DNA of 31,327 nucleotides from Ephemerocybe angulata (GCA_013368325.1 JAACJK010000096.1:1-31327), one strand, 5' to 3'; shown: positions 1 to 11,364, numbered from the stretch's first letter. Notes: generated by a model not told the origin, from the letters alone. Made by a program: numbers and translations.

Positions 1-11
1 AAGTAGCTTAC

Positions 12-780
12 CTGTCCTATCCTTATCACCTGCAACATCCCTGTCCTCGGTTCCTTCGGCATTCTTCTCGAGAATGATACTCTCGACCTCATAGTCCTGA
101 AAGTACCGCTGTGCACACAGAGGTTGCGGTTAAGAGCTTTAGGGCAGGTGCACCCGGTGTCGAGCTGTCCTACATCGGAGGTTTGGAATCGCATATGATA
201 CCACGCATCCTTAGGTGGAGTCAATGTCAAGTATTAAAGCAAACTAAATCAGATACGACACTTACCGTGGTCTGCCTCTTGTTAGAATCCCATCCCTGAA
301 CAACGAATAGAGAGGTATGAAGGTGGCTATACCCCGCGACATGTGAGGTTACGGCGTCAACATAGTCTTCGAAGTCGTCGTCTTCGCCGATCCACCCAAG
401 GTCTGGATCAATTACTTCCGAGCCGACCCAAGAGCCGAAATCACCGTCGTCCGGCGCTTGGTCGGGCACAACGTCCGATATTGTCCCACCGTCCTCGATG
501 CCACTGGCGCCCGTAGCTTGACTTGACGGCACCTCTTGTGTCCAAGCACCCTCATCATCCTCTTTGAAAGCCCAGCGGTCTGCGATGATTGAGCAAGAAC
601 CTTCTTTACAACGCGCTTTCTAGGGCTCTTTGCCTCTTCGAAAATTCGCTGAGGTTTCGTTGGGGATGTCCAGTAAGAAGTTTCCGCCACGGCCTCCAGG
701 AGCTCACTAGGGAACGAATGCTGAGCCTCATCGTCAAGGTCATCTTCATCTTTACGCCTTCGTTTCTTTCTCGTGGCCAT
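12..780 (-). pseudogene. SWIM-type zinc-finger protein, N-terminal part, frameshifted and cut by the window edge
   Basis: ATG at 780-778. The start is very basic (MATRKKRRRKDEDD), then acidic low-complexity sequence. A canonical intron at 265-210 (GTAAGT...CTAAG) leads into an exon at 209-12 that ends at another GTAAGC donor, so the gene continues beyond the window. The last exon carries CTCPKALNRNLCVH, which fits the SWIM pattern CxC-n-CxH, followed in another frame by QRYFQDYEVESIIL. Moving between these frames needs a one-base shift near 112-116. A second frame change is needed near 580-600 unless a 128-base intron (707-580) is used. Proteins with a SWIM-like finger and this kind of following motif are common in Agaricomycetes, often with KDZ-type transposases; this link is from memory. 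Probably a decayed transposon-associated gene. Confidence 0.55.
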
Positions 781-844
781 ATTGGTGAGCTAGAAAGCAA
801 TGCCTTGGGGTGGGGTAAAAGTGTCGTGTGGTTTGAGCCTTGTT

Positions 845-1125
845 TCCGATTCAGCGCTCAGCACCCATCGATCCAAATACATATTTGGGGCCTTAATCCG
901 CTCCCATGCGAGGCACATGGGTCACCGGCTGGCTTAGGCAAGTTATTTGCAATTCGGCACCCATCGTCTCCAAGTGGGGGTCTTAATCCAGTCTCATCAA
1001 GGCGCATGGGCTCACCGTCGTGCTTTGGTCGTGCTTAGCGCGTCATTTCCAATTCAGCACCCGGCGCGGGCCTCAATCCAATCTTATCAAGGCGCATGGG
1101 CTCACATGGGCTCACATGGGGAACG
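845..1125. repeat. Diverged three-copy tandem repeat between divergent genes
   Basis: Three related blocks of roughly 90-110 bases lie between the minus-strand gene ending its 5' side at 780 and the plus-strand gene starting at 1260. Each has a CAATTCRGCACCC-like segment, a TTAATCC/TCAATCC segment and an end resembling AAGGCGCATGGGCTCAC. The last block ends in a short extra CATGGGCTCA duplication near 1098-1118. No coding potential is evident. Confidence 0.6.
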
Positions 1126-1259
1126 ATGATACAAGGGAGAAGGCAGGAGTCATGTGGGATCGTTCCAGGGTCGTCTCATGGGCACCCGCTGTTTTCGCTC
1201 GAACCCCATCCCTCTCCATATAGCCTGGCACCGTTAGCCAACGACAACTCAACATCATC

Positions 1260-2974
1260 ATGGCTCCTTCCAAACGTCGACAACCAACCAAAGAGCCGAA
1301 GCCCGCCAAAAAGCTTCACTGCCGTCGATGTGATGGTAGCCCACTCCTGACTGAGTGTGCTCACAGCCGCAAGGCTCAAGCAGGTGTACGTTTTGCATTC
1401 GCGTACGGGATATCTCTCTAAAGGCTATCAATAGCCTCCCCCCGCTGGTCAGAACCCAGTCATCGATCCAACACTCGCTGTCCAACAAGGTCCAGCACTC
1501 GCAGCTCAACAAGGTGCGCCCCGTGCACATTAAATATCTCATCATCAATTTATACCTTCCCTCGTAGTGCCGATGTACCCTCAATTTCAATTTGGACAAA
1601 GTAAGTTAGAATTAGGTTGTTCTCGTTGTCCTTTGCTGATCCATCAAACCTCTCTCAGTGAACCCGTACGCCTTCAACTTCAACCCACCCTCAGCAACTC
1701 CTGCTGGAGTTCAGAGCTACCCCCCTGGAACTCCAAGTGCTCCGGTGTATCAGTTCCCTCCCGGGTGTAAGTTGCTCTTCCTTCGCGAATCGCGGACGGC
1801 GTGCACATTCTAACATCCCAATCAGATACCCCAATGTCGCACCCCTGGCTCTTCAACCCCGCTCCTATGGGCTTGCGGGACCCGCGCCTCCGTCTGCTAC
1901 TGCACCGCCTGCCGGAACTGACCAGTCTCCTTCAACCGTCGGTGGTGCGCCTCTGACGGCCCAGAGTAACGCCTACAACGTCGATCTCTCCCTTCTGGAC
2001 GACGATATTCCAGCCCCCGTCCTGCGACACAGGATATTACAGCCCCCGTCCCTGCGACACAGGCTGGGCTCATGCCCTCCGCATGTGCTGTGCCAGAGCC
2101 CGCCGGCGCAGTCCCACTCCCGGATGGCGAACTTGAACCTCTGATGTAACATCACAGCCCGCACCCTCTGTAACGACTAGTCCACGCCTCTCGTTGACGA
2201 CCATGTGGACTCTGTGTCCCAGCATGGGCAAAAGCGCCCCGCGAGGATTCGATGACAGTTCCCCCGCACCCGCCTCCAAGAAACGGCCTATGCATCCGGT
2301 GCGAAGCCAATCTTCGACTGGATTGAGGGAGTGGGTCGCGGTGCCCGAACTGGCGTGCGTCCCCTTCTTTTTTTCTGTCGATCGTGCTGACCTGTTTCAT
2401 CCCTGTCTTTAGGTTTGGCCCGTAAGCGCCCATTGCTCCCGGAAATTGTGGATAACGCCCGCGCGACGAAGTGTTATTCCGGTTGGGTCCATGACCTCAT
2501 GTCCCGCGTTCGTACCGTTCCTATCATTGCACCCCTAATTTCATGAGCTAATAAGGAACCTAGTGCGAGAGCATCTCCATTCGATCAGGTTGCTGGATGT
2601 ATGTGCCGTGCAGCATCCATCTGCTCGGACTCCCTTCACGCATTATTCGTCCCCAAAGCTCCGTGCTGAAGCTCCGGCTGCGCTCGCGTCCTTTCATAAG
2701 GATGTTAGCATGACAATGACCAGTCTAGTCCGCGCTGACCGTAAGGCCAAGGTTGAATCTATCGTTGAGGCGTTGAGAACAAGGCTCGAGCGGAGGCCGC
2801 TGAAGCCAAGACAGCTGCCACGGAGCAAAAGCTGGCACTGGCGAACGAGAGGTTGGAGGAGCTGGAAAGAAGGCTGGAATCGTTGACTGTCATCACGGAG
2901 GAGAACGAACTGTACCCGCCCGAGGACGAGCCGGAGGAGGATGACGAAGAGGAGTTCTCTGAACTGAAGAACCC
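1260..2974 (+). pseudogene. Pro-rich protein with N-terminal Cys pair and C-terminal coiled coil; several frameshifts
   Basis: ATG at 1260. Exon 1 (1260-1385) is Lys/Arg-rich with HCRRCDGSPLLTECAH, a possible small metal-binding segment. In-frame exons follow at 1435-1513, 1568-1600 and 1659-1766, joined by introns of 49-58 bases, and encode Pro/Gln-rich sequence. From 1826 the frame must change repeatedly (about 1870, 2020 within a 29-base tandem duplication, 2150-2290 and 2770). A helical, Ala/Glu/Lys-rich coiled coil reads at about 2770-2890 (AAEAKTAATEQKLALANERL) and ends in an acidic tail (PEDEPEEDDEEEF) near 2955. Introns are also likely at about 2357-2412 and 2511-2554. Function not recognised. 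With several independent frame breaks it is probably a pseudogene, although sequencing errors in C-runs could explain some of them. Confidence 0.5.
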
Positions 2975-3198
2975 CTGTAGCCACCTCCATTACCTCAATA
3001 CCTTTTTCCTGTCACATCGAAATGATATCTTTTATCCTTTGCCCTTCATTCGATATTTGAGTTACTGTCTATAATCACATAAGTATCGTATTGATAAAGT
3101 CACGCTCGACGTCAGTTAATACCTTCCTGGTAGCTCAGAACGGAGTTCAACAGAAGAGAAGGAGTATAACATCCCTTGGATGTCAACTTGCATGCCAT

Positions 3199-4067
3199 TC
3201 AATCTAACAAATGTGATCTCTGATAGTACAGGTCACCCTCGCTATACAAATCAATAAATTCGTCGTGCCCACGGAACCTGGCCATGTCCTCCAAGTCCTG
3301 AATCATCTCCACAGCTTGGTCTATTTTGGCACCCAGCGCTTCGAGCTCACCAAGTTGAGCTGCTGCTCCCACCTCCAATGAGATATCTTGCTCATGGGCG
3401 TAAACACTTCTCGAAGCCGGATTAGGCGCGGCAAGACCAATACAAGGTCCTCGACCACACCACTCTCGATGTACCGAGCTGAAATATCCTCCAGGAACTC
3501 GCGAAGCGACCTATTTTCCAGCATGTCCTTGTAGGATGTGAGGAGAATTTGGTATGCCCTTCCCAGATGTCCCTCGGAGGCCGGCGGCTAACCACTGCAG
3601 TGCTAAGAAACACAGTTCCTATGAGGTATGGAATGGCATTTGTCGCTCGTTTAACACACCTTAAATCACTCGCCGGTTTCGATTGTTTGCTACTACTGCC
3701 TTCATTCTTTGGGGCAGATTTCCTTCTAGAAATGTACACCCATTTTGAGAGCGCATCCATGTATACAATCAATGAAGTACGCACGCTGATATGACCGATT
3801 GCTTTTCTGACGATTGTCGTACTTGCGCTCCTCGTCAGATTTAACAACTTTTACTTTCTCATGCTTCGAAGGATCGTTACGCCTTTTGGCTGCATATTTC
3901 TGCTTCCTGGAAATGGAGATGTTCTCCCGGAATCTGCAATAAAGTCAGTTGGACGGCGTAAGTGGTACAAGGATGCCGGGCCCTAACCGTTCATAGTACT
4001 TCCTGCTTCGTTCGCATGCAGCGGCCTTTTTCTCCTCCTCCGTTTTATAGAGAACAGGGCGCCCCAT
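3199..4067 (-). CDS. Agaricomycete family protein with basic N-terminus and helical C-terminus; one frameshift
   Basis: ATG at 4067-4065 gives MGRPVLYKTEEEKKAA. Four exons (4067-3988, 3933-3785, 3725-3670, 3587-3199) join in phase across introns of 54, 59 and 82 bases. The N-terminal half is a Lys/Arg-rich helix (KYYERFRENISISRKQKYAA). The C-terminal half is helical (MLENRSLREFLEDISARYIE, then GELEALGAKIDQAVEMIQDL) and ends near LYSEGDLYYQ. A single frame break is needed close to 3,400, between REVF and HEQDISLEVG; otherwise about 224 residues are open. MGR-start proteins of this layout recur in Agaricomycete genomes without known function (from memory). The basic start suggests nucleic-acid contact, but that is a guess. 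It could be a recent pseudogene or hold one sequencing error. Confidence 0.6.
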
Positions 4068-5020
4068 TTCAGCTATACTAGAATTTACTATACCAGCTGT
4101 AGTGAGTGCGCAGTCTGGACGACCCGTACTCGAGTGGGGGTGGGGTGAGCTTGATGGTTGTTGCTAAAGTCGAAACCGGTAAGGATTCACAGTTCCGCGT
4201 CTGACTTGCGCGTTTCGTCTCACGTTTACTCCACCATCAAGACTGTTCATGCTCTCCAGGCTCGCTCAATACATTTAAAGTAAAAGTATGTACGTAGAAT
4301 AATAAATGAATAGCACACAGTACATGCTATGAAAAAATCTAGACATATATAAACATATATCATACTAAACCAAGTGACAAAGGAAGGGCGTCAAGTCGCA
4401 CCTTGCCAGCTCGGATTTAGCAACAGTAGAATGAGGTACGCACCCTTTCACTGTCAGACACTGCTCGTTAAACTTCTTGCAGATCAATCTTACTGAACTG
4501 TAGAATACTGGCGGAAATGAGTGCTCGTACGTCGCATATGAACGCACATTGTACTTCGCGCACAAGGGGGCGCGCACTGGCTGCCTGATGTCCCTGCTGT
4601 CACAAAAGGAAGGTGTGAGCCTAGCTTTAGACTACCCTGCGAGTCTCACTGAATTTATAGTGGCGTGGAAGGTGTCAAGAGATGAAAGTACTTTGTACGT
4701 CGCTTCACGCACGTACTCACTGCCTAATGTACTCGCTATCGCTAGAGGATGGCGCGAGGCTTACTGGAGAATTATCTGAGTATAGTTTTTGCTGGTCTAA
4801 ATCACTGAGATACATAATATCTTCGAAATCCTACAAAGGGCTGTGTGTGATAGGGCGGGAACGTCAAGAGGCGCTCACAAATATCGCAGAGGCGCGCAAC
4901 AAAGCTCCGTAACGGCATATGCCATGACGGATCACATCAACCTCCGGCGGAATCTGATCTATCATGCATTCTCCCCGTGACCTTGCACACTCTTTCATCG
5001 ACACCACCATCGACAATACC
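4068..5020. other. Intergenic region between divergent genes, no gene seen
   Basis: About 950 bases lie between the starts of the minus-strand gene at 4067 and the plus-strand gene at 5021. The sequence is AT-richer than its surroundings around 4,280-4,370, with TATATAAACATATAT-like runs. It contains weakly similar blocks (GTACTTCGCGCAC near 4,553 and GTACGTCGCTTCACGCAC near 4,695) that may be an old duplication. Short open frames here lack splice logic or composition typical of the neighbouring genes. Confidence 0.4.
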
Positions 5021-5967
5021 ATGAGCAACCCCACATCAGCAGATGCATCCCAGGTTTTGCCATCTCGAGAGCTTCCTCTCTCCCTGTGTAAGTCTTCCAA
5101 GTATCACAGCAGCTACTCCTAATAATGCGAATAGTGCTGTAGGTCAGCGCAAAAACGTAAAGCTCAGGGGGACCACGTAGGCCGCAGGCCCAAGAAGATG
5201 TCGGAGCAGTATAAGGAGTAAGTCACTGCACTGCGAGAAGGACTGTAGCCTGATTTTTCCCGCATCCTGTGTAGATCTGTGGCTCGGGGGAAGGAGCTAA
5301 GGGATGCAGGCTTAGAGGAAGACCTCGTTATCATCAAGAGTCCGTCAGGGAGACACACGCTTGGCCGTCGTTACGTGCCCATCGGTACAGTTCCAGCTTA
5401 TCCCTCGTTGGGTGATAGATCTTCGCCCAGGAAGAGCAACACGTCTGCAGTAGCCAAGTGCGTATTCCCTTTTCTTTCTCGATATATGTGCCTGCCTGAT
5501 ACGTTTCATGTTAGAGCCAGTCAAGCTGGAAGGTCTGGGAAGGGTCGCAGTACTTTATCTGCTGATGACGAGTACGTGTATCTACTGTTCGTTATTTACC
5601 ACCACCTCATCACACTCCCCACACAGTCCTTTTGGTGTGGCGGCTTTTGGAATAGATGGAAGGTCTGGGACTTCATCTGCTGTTGACGAGTACGTGTATC
5701 TACTGTTCGTTATTTACCACCACCTCATCACACTCCCCACACAGTCCTTTTGGTCTGGCGGCTTTTGGAATAGATCCTGATTTAAATGACCCATTCCCAG
5801 AGGCATTAGATTCGTCAGAGGATGAGTATGATAGCGATGGCAGTAGTGAAACGGGGGTTAGCGTGCTGGGACGGATCTCAAGCCAAGCGAACGAGGAGAG
5901 TGTCGGCCTGGAGGCCAAAATTAGCGAAGACGAGCACGAGGCTGAGGCCACTGAGTTTCAGGAGTAG
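5021..5967 (+). CDS. Small protein with basic centre and acidic C-terminus, six exons
   Basis: ATG at 5021. Exons 5021-5087, 5148-5217, 5275-5457, 5515-5571, 5627-5689 and 5745-5967 join in phase to 663 bases, or 220 residues plus stop. All introns are 55-60 bases with GTAAGT, GTGCGT or GTACGT donors and CAG/TAG acceptors. The centre is basic (RRPKKMSEQYKESVARGKEL). A duplicated segment (DDPFGVAAFGID and DDPFGLAAFGID) follows, and the tail is acidic (SSEDEYDSDGSSE). No known domain is recognised. The intact frame argues for a functional gene. The basic segment looks like a nuclear localisation signal, but location is inference. The neighbour at 4067 is divergent. Confidence 0.65.
5528..5775 (+). 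repeat. Tandem duplication covering an exon piece plus an intron
   Basis: Two copies lie in tandem, 5528-5657 and 5658-5775. Each has GGAAGGTCTGGG, an exon end at GACGA, a 55-base intron (5572-5626 and 5690-5744) and the next exon's start through GGAATAGAT. The two introns read as identical base for base and are 118 bases apart. Because intron phase is kept, the copy adds one in-frame exon to the protein. Confidence 0.85.
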
Positions 5968-6808
5968 ATTAAGAATAGCATCGAGTTCCCATATACATAC
6001 CGCGCACTCATGGACATGGTTTCGATGGGGGTTTTGGGGCCCAAATACCTGGGTTCTGGAACGGTGGCCTTGACCCCGAGAATCGCTCAATGCTCAGGGT
6101 TGGGCCTGGTTGGGCATATGATTTTTTTCAAGTCTGTTACCATATGATCTTTTTTATTTTTTAACCCCAAGCGCGGAGCAGTTGGCGCCCGTCCATAATG
6201 ATACACAGGGATCAACTTCGCGAAGATCACTGATGAGAATCTACACGGTCATGTGGTGGTAAAATGAACCGCGACGCGACGGCATCAGGCTGCCCTATCT
6301 GAATCATCTATGTCGAAGTGAAAGGCCAAGTTCAACCCACTTGGATTCGTCTCATGCCACAAGGTACACAGCCAGTATATCTCTCTTCTATTTCCGTTGT
6401 ACAGAGCATTAAAGGCCTACCACAGCGTTTTTACAGTCGATGAGCAAGATGGGTCGTATCAACCACAGCCATCGGACGCGCATACAATCGTCAAGATGTC
6501 TACTTAGCTTAAGATTGCATGCGTGTCGCGAGCATGCATGTCTCCTCCGGGCTCCTGGTATCAGCTGGTATCAACGACCGCCATCGGACGCGCATCCAAT
6601 CGTCAAGATGTCTTGTTCGCCTCATGAATGGACGCGTGTTGCGCGCACTCGTGTCTCCTCCCTTCCATATGCTCTCATCGGCCGGCCGTGCCCCTTGGAC
6701 CTTTTCACGGATAGTAAACGACCCCAAATGGACGTTCCTGCCCCCATCCTTTGTCTACACTCCCACTCAGACGTGAAACCGACTCTCTGAAAGCATTGAA
6801 TACCCAGA
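5968..6808. other. Intergenic region with a 112-base tandem duplication
   Basis: No gene is supported. CCATCGGACGCGCAT starts at 6469 and again at 6581, each followed by AATCGTCAAGATGTCT and later by GTCTCCTCC, so about 110 bases are duplicated and partly diverged upstream of the gene starting at 6809. A T-rich stretch at 6,121-6,165 (TTTTTTATTTTTT-like) lies shortly after the preceding gene and may hold its transcript end. Confidence 0.5.
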
Positions 6809-9641
6809 ATGTCCGCTCAACCAACGTCCGCTCAAGGTGTGTGCTTTCGAGGTGTATTCAGGGTCCGATACTTACAGCGCGTACAGCTGTCATGGACGCC
6901 TTCCTAGAGAGCAATCGGCTCCTCCCCTACTCTGAAAAAATTGGTGTGTAGGGCACTCGCGACGACGCGCATGTAACTAAATGGTCTTGACAGCGTCCCT
7001 TGAAGCAGCGTTCAAGTTCTCCACGGGAGAACTTGAAGACTTGGAAAAAAGGAGGGACTTCGCTCGATCGCAGAAGTTGACCTATTCGCACATTTCGAGG
7101 AAGGTCAACATCATGAAACAACGGTTGGCTGGTATTGAAGGCGCCATGGCGCAAGTGAGGTCTGAGGAGAGAGGTTCATCTCTATCTCCTGTGCCAGAGG
7201 ACTCCGAGTCCGCGGCTCCTTCCTCGCTCAACCAAGCCGCTGCGCCCCCTCAAGCCGGAGGAGTCAGCTCCACTCCTCCCCCGTCAACACTGACCGCCAC
7301 CCGGACAACGAGGCGACTGCGACTTCTGAGGTCGTCAGTTCCGCCTCTCCCCCTCGCTCAACCAAGCCACTGCGCTCCCTGAAGCCGGAGGCGTCGGCTC
7401 TACTCCTCCCCCCGTCAACGAGACCTCTGCGGCTCTCCCTCCGGTCAGCGAGCCCACTGCACCTCCTGGAGCCGTCAACACTGCAGTTCCGCCGGTCGAA
7501 GAGGCCACCGCCACCCCTCCGGTCAACGAGGTCACTGCGCCCTCTCGAGTGGTGGATCCCGCTTCTCCTCCAGTCAACGAGGTCACTGCTCCCTCTGAGG
7601 TCGTCGATCCCGCTTCTCCTCCAGTCAACGAGGTCACTGCTCCCTCTGAAGTCGTCGATCCCGCTTCTCCTCCAGTCATCAACGCGGTCGTTCCTCCGGT
7701 CCCTGTGCCCGCTAACGTTGTAGAGGCCGTCATCCCGCCGACCGCTCCGACCGCTGCGCCTGTTGGAGTAGTTGATGCGGCGCTTCCCCCTGTCACCGAG
7801 ACCTCCGCACCTCTTACTCCAAATGTCGTTCCCACCACAACTGGTGTCATCAAGCCTGAGGCACAGGAGGTTGTACTTCCTCCTGCATCTTCCTTTGTTC
7901 CCCAGTCGGTCAAGGTTCGTGTGATACCCGTTCATGACTACAATATGAGCTAACGTACATTCAAGCTCCTTTGACTCGTGTGAAGCCAGAGGCACAGGAG
8001 GTTGCCGTTCCTCTCCCTGAACGCCCCGTGCCCGTACGTCCAGCCCAACAAGGTATGTGTCCATCTCTCTACACACCATTTCTCTGAGTAAGAGCTGACG
8101 TTGTCCCAAGATCCTATGCAGCCTGTCAAACCCGAGGCACAGGAGGCCGCTCTTCCTCCTCCCGCGAGTGGCGCGCCGCCCATCGCTACAGCCCAGCAAG
8201 GTACGCCTCCGGATCCGTAAACACTGTTCATTCAATTGGAACTCACGATCATACAAAATTCATAGTACATATCAAGCCCAAGGTGGAGGCTGCCGATCGT
8301 CTCCCTCCTAAAGGTTCAAACAAGCGAAAGCCGGATGCTGACTTGGAGGTCATTGTGATCTCGAGTGACTCCGATACCCCAGGGCCTGTGAAGCCCACCG
8401 TAAAACGTACGTGTTCTGAAGTTATGTGCATCTCAGTTGTACCTTGACGGCTAATACGAACCTTCTTCTCTAGGCGCCAAACGAACGGGGCCCAAGGCCG
8501 GTGCAAAAGGCAAGGGAAAATCGAAAATGAAGCCAGAGGACGAGGGCATGCGGTTGATCGATGACGCCGATTTCCAATTACTTCGCGAGGGATCAGAACC
8601 TGAGTCGGTGCCTCAGATCCTTACGAAGGCGGAGCTCGCGGAGGAGGACAATAAATTTGCACGTGAGTTTGTCCGTCCACGCTTCGTCCAAAAAAAGAGT
8701 TATTGACAATGTCCTTCCTCACAGTGGCCGGCGAGAATTCTATGCACAACTTCATCACTCACAATCTCATGCTATCTGGTCGGATCCGTAGCAAGGCCCG
8801 GAAGGTCCAGGAGTACCTGCCGGAGTCTGCCACGACATCTCGCATCCTGGCCATGTCTATGTTTCTCTTGGACAACGGCACCGGTCAGACAAAGTGCGCG
8901 TATCACAGCGTCCTCGATCACCAGTGCCTCGTCAACGACCAGGACAGCAGGGAGCTGAAAGGGACGGTTAGGAAGCCTAAGTTCGACAAGAAGGTCACCG
9001 GTGTTCCCTTCAGTCCATCGCAGACAACGACCGCCCTTCCTTCGTCGGTCGCCAAGGTTCCAGGGCCAGCCAAAAGTCTTGTAATCAAGAGGCTGCCATC
9101 GCATAACGACAACCCGCACAAGGTCCCGCCAGTCGTCAGCGGCATGGGCGAAGCCGAACTGCTCACCTTCTTCCGCAAGATAGGTGAAGCATACTACTTG
9201 CACTGTGGGTGCGAGTTGGAGACGTGTCTCCTCGACTTCTACCTGTGGAAGAGCAGCCCCATGCTTGTCTCCCCCTCGACCGGCGCAATGGAATACTTCG
9301 GCGTTTCTCCAGACCCTAGGCACCGGGGTCACTTCAACCATATCTTCCGGGCCTTGAGGATTAGGGTCGACGACTTGTACCTGTTTGACAGGAACGGCGT
9401 CCGAAGGGATACGTCCAATGCCCCCGAAGCGCTTCTCAACTGGTACTCTTACCATGGCCTGACTCTCCCCTCCCCCGCTCCTCCCACCCCTCAGCCCAAG
9501 CAACGACAGAAGCCCCAGTACGTCGAGATTGACGATCTTCCCACCCCGGGACCTTCGGGTCACAGGAGCTTTGCGGACCTATCCCTTTCGGAAGCCGAGG
9601 ACGTGGACATGGGCGACGAGGAGATGGACTTGGGCTCGTAA
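6809..9641 (+). CDS. Pro-rich modular protein of unknown function, about 785 residues, nine exons
   Basis: ATG at 6809. Proposed exons: 6809-6836, 6887-6943, 6994-7262, 7339-7918, 7966-8052, 8111-8200, 8266-8406, 8474-8662, 8725-9641; these sum to 2358 bases, in frame. The intron 7263-7338 has a weak GTCAGC donor. Without it the frame breaks twice inside C-runs at about 7280-7350. Layout: short N-terminus; helical segment (KFSTGELEDLEKRRDFARSQ); Pro/Val/Thr-rich region with 17-residue repeats; three small exons each with VKPEAQE-like motifs; a Lys-rich stretch (KRTGPKAGAKGKGKSKMK); and a C-terminal domain of about 270 residues with ELLTFFRKIGEAYYLHCGCE, FNHIFRALRIRVDDLYLFDR and an acidic end. 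No domain is recognised. Probably nuclear from the basic stretch (inference). It is convergent with the next gene. Confidence 0.65.
7525..7677 (+). repeat. Three in-frame 51-base coding repeats
   Basis: AACGAGGTCACTG starts at 7525, 7576 and 7627, exactly 51 bases apart. Each unit encodes 17 residues of the type NEVTAPSEVVDPASPPV. The repeats sit in the Pro-rich part of the 6809-9641 gene. Units 2 and 3 are almost identical and unit 1 is more diverged. Confidence 0.85.
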
Positions 9642-9837
9642 TTTATCTACCGATCTTTGTTTTCTTTCTGCGTCTCTCGAATTTTATCTGCCTTTCTTTC
9701 ACTGTGCGCGACAAACACTAAGAGATCTGAGATTTGAGACAAACGTGGCGATACAAAAGAGTAGATTCGACGTATGGTACATGCTATCAACCTCTGAGTT
9801 CCTTCGGCCACTTGCCGGGCCCAACCACTGCTTGATA

Positions 9838-10940
9838 TCAGCTTCGTGTCCACTTGACGGTAAAATATAAGTACACACCGGTTTGTATCCTTTCAGACGA
9901 ACCACATGACGAAGGGACGTTTAAGTTCCACGTTATCGAAGGAATGCGAGAACCGTAGCTTCCAGCGTCGGTGAAGTGGACGGAGTACATCAGGAGGTCG
10001 GGATACGCCCTGGAGAGTGCGGGGCAGGAGGGGTTCATTGGGCAAAGGTGACGTCCAATCGCGCGCGTTGCGTTTTCGAACATGGTAAAACCGTGGCCAA
10101 CGAGCCTATCAAACACGGGGATGTCGAACGTTGATGAGCCGTCTTCAGGGATGACGATGGTGAAAAGCCCCTTGCGAGCCTCGGTGAGTTCGGGATAAAG
10201 GCAAACCGCGTCGTTGGAGGTGATGAAATTCATGAGGGCGGTTGTTGGGGCTTCGGTGATTAACGCAATAGGGGGGACACGACATTGTATGAATAGAATC
10301 TCTCGGTCGAGCGTCGTATTGACCATGCGGAAGATCTTGACGATGTTGTCTCCGTATCCGTAGTGGCGGTATCCCAGCACCGTACATTTCTCATACGTGT
10401 GGAGGAGCGTGTCGACAAGGCGGTAGCCATTTCCCCGATCATCCGATGCATCGTTGTCGTCGTAAACCTGTTGGTGTGGGGCACCCAAGTCCGGGTGGGA
10501 GTCGGTGCTCGTCTGTGTATACACCTCCAGGACGCGAGGCATTGGGACTTCCTCGGCAAAGATTCGAAGAGCCGCCATGCCTCCGATCACAGCCCCGTAG
10601 TACTGCATGGACTCGAGAAAGGGAGCGGGATCGAGCCCAAAGGTCCGGAGGGTGTTGCGCACGCGTGTAGTGACCGGGGTGGCTACCAACTTCTCCATGT
10701 GAAGGCACGAGTCGTGTAGGGAGCGACGGTCAGAGAAAGGGAGCAAGGAGACGATGAAGAGGGAGAGATCGAGAGGAAGGCGAAGTATTGGTGCGTCCTT
10801 GTCAGACGCTGACAGAAGGCGGTCATGAATACGACTGAATCAGACCTATCGGGAGACTTACTATGTCGCTTGTTACAGAAGCTGCACCACTCCAGCTCCT
10901 CCCGGTACGGATAACGCTGAACGAGCCTTCGGATGCGCAT
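9838..10940 (-). CDS. Two-exon Agaricomycete family protein with F-box-like N-terminus
   Basis: ATG at 10940-10938. Exon 1 is 10940-10862 and exon 2 is 10808-9838, with a 53-base intron (GTAAGT...TGTCAG) that keeps phase: 1050 bases, 349 residues plus stop. Exon 1 has a Cys pair (EWCSFCNKRH). Residues near 35-60 (LPLDLSLFIVSLLPFSDRRS) resemble the start of an F-box. The rest (YGAVIGGMAALRIF, a variable insert, TALMNFITSNDAVCLYPELT, then YSVHFTDAGS) resembles a family widely multiplied in Agaricomycetes, in which a GG/S-x-A start resembles nucleotidyltransferase-like folds. Family membership is from memory and the fold is a guess. The frame is intact and composition matches the neighbours. Its promoter would lie in 10,941-11,364, next to a satellite array. 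Confidence 0.7.
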
Positions 10941-11364
10941 CGGGGATGGGACAGGTAGGAGTGAAACGTAGGGAGTGAAGTGGGAGGGAGACGGGAAGTG
11001 TCGCGCGTACAATGGGTGCAATTCAAGGTTTCCCACGCCCCATCTGGCAGCCCCTCTCGGCGATGCTCGACGAGGCACACGACATTTGTCGGCGGGTCTC
11101 CGTGACACGGAAGGGGTCAGCACAGAACGGTACACAGACCCGTGAGCTGAAAGTCAGATAATAATAAGGATTCCAATGTCTACAGAAACATTGGACAGAA
11201 CCAGCCATACAAATGCATGACTAGTTGATACAAAAGCAAGCGCCCGCCTCTTAGAGAAGCATTGCAGCAGTGGTTTGTGTAGTACGATGTCTGTAGGAAC
11301 AACGGTTGTGTGGTCAGCAGTGGCACACTGTTTCGGGGCGGCCGTCCCACCTGTGGTATTAATC
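10941..11364. other. Upstream region of the minus-strand gene, grading into the satellite array
   Basis: No gene is supported. The part nearest 10,941 is the presumed promoter and 5' leader of the 9838-10940 gene. From about 11,170 onward, degraded pieces of the downstream satellite unit can be seen (for example AATGTCTACAGAAACA and GAAGCATTGCAGCAGTGGTTT). Confidence 0.45.

Noticed and set aside
7264..8256. 330-codon open frame on the minus strand
   Set aside because: It is antisense to the repeat-rich Pro coding exons and introns of the 6809-9641 gene. Its Arg/Gly/Asp repeats simply mirror the 51-base coding repeats.
8772..9563. 263-codon minus-strand open frame
   Set aside because: Antisense to the last exon of the plus-strand gene, which has better composition, splice continuity and an acidic conserved-looking end.
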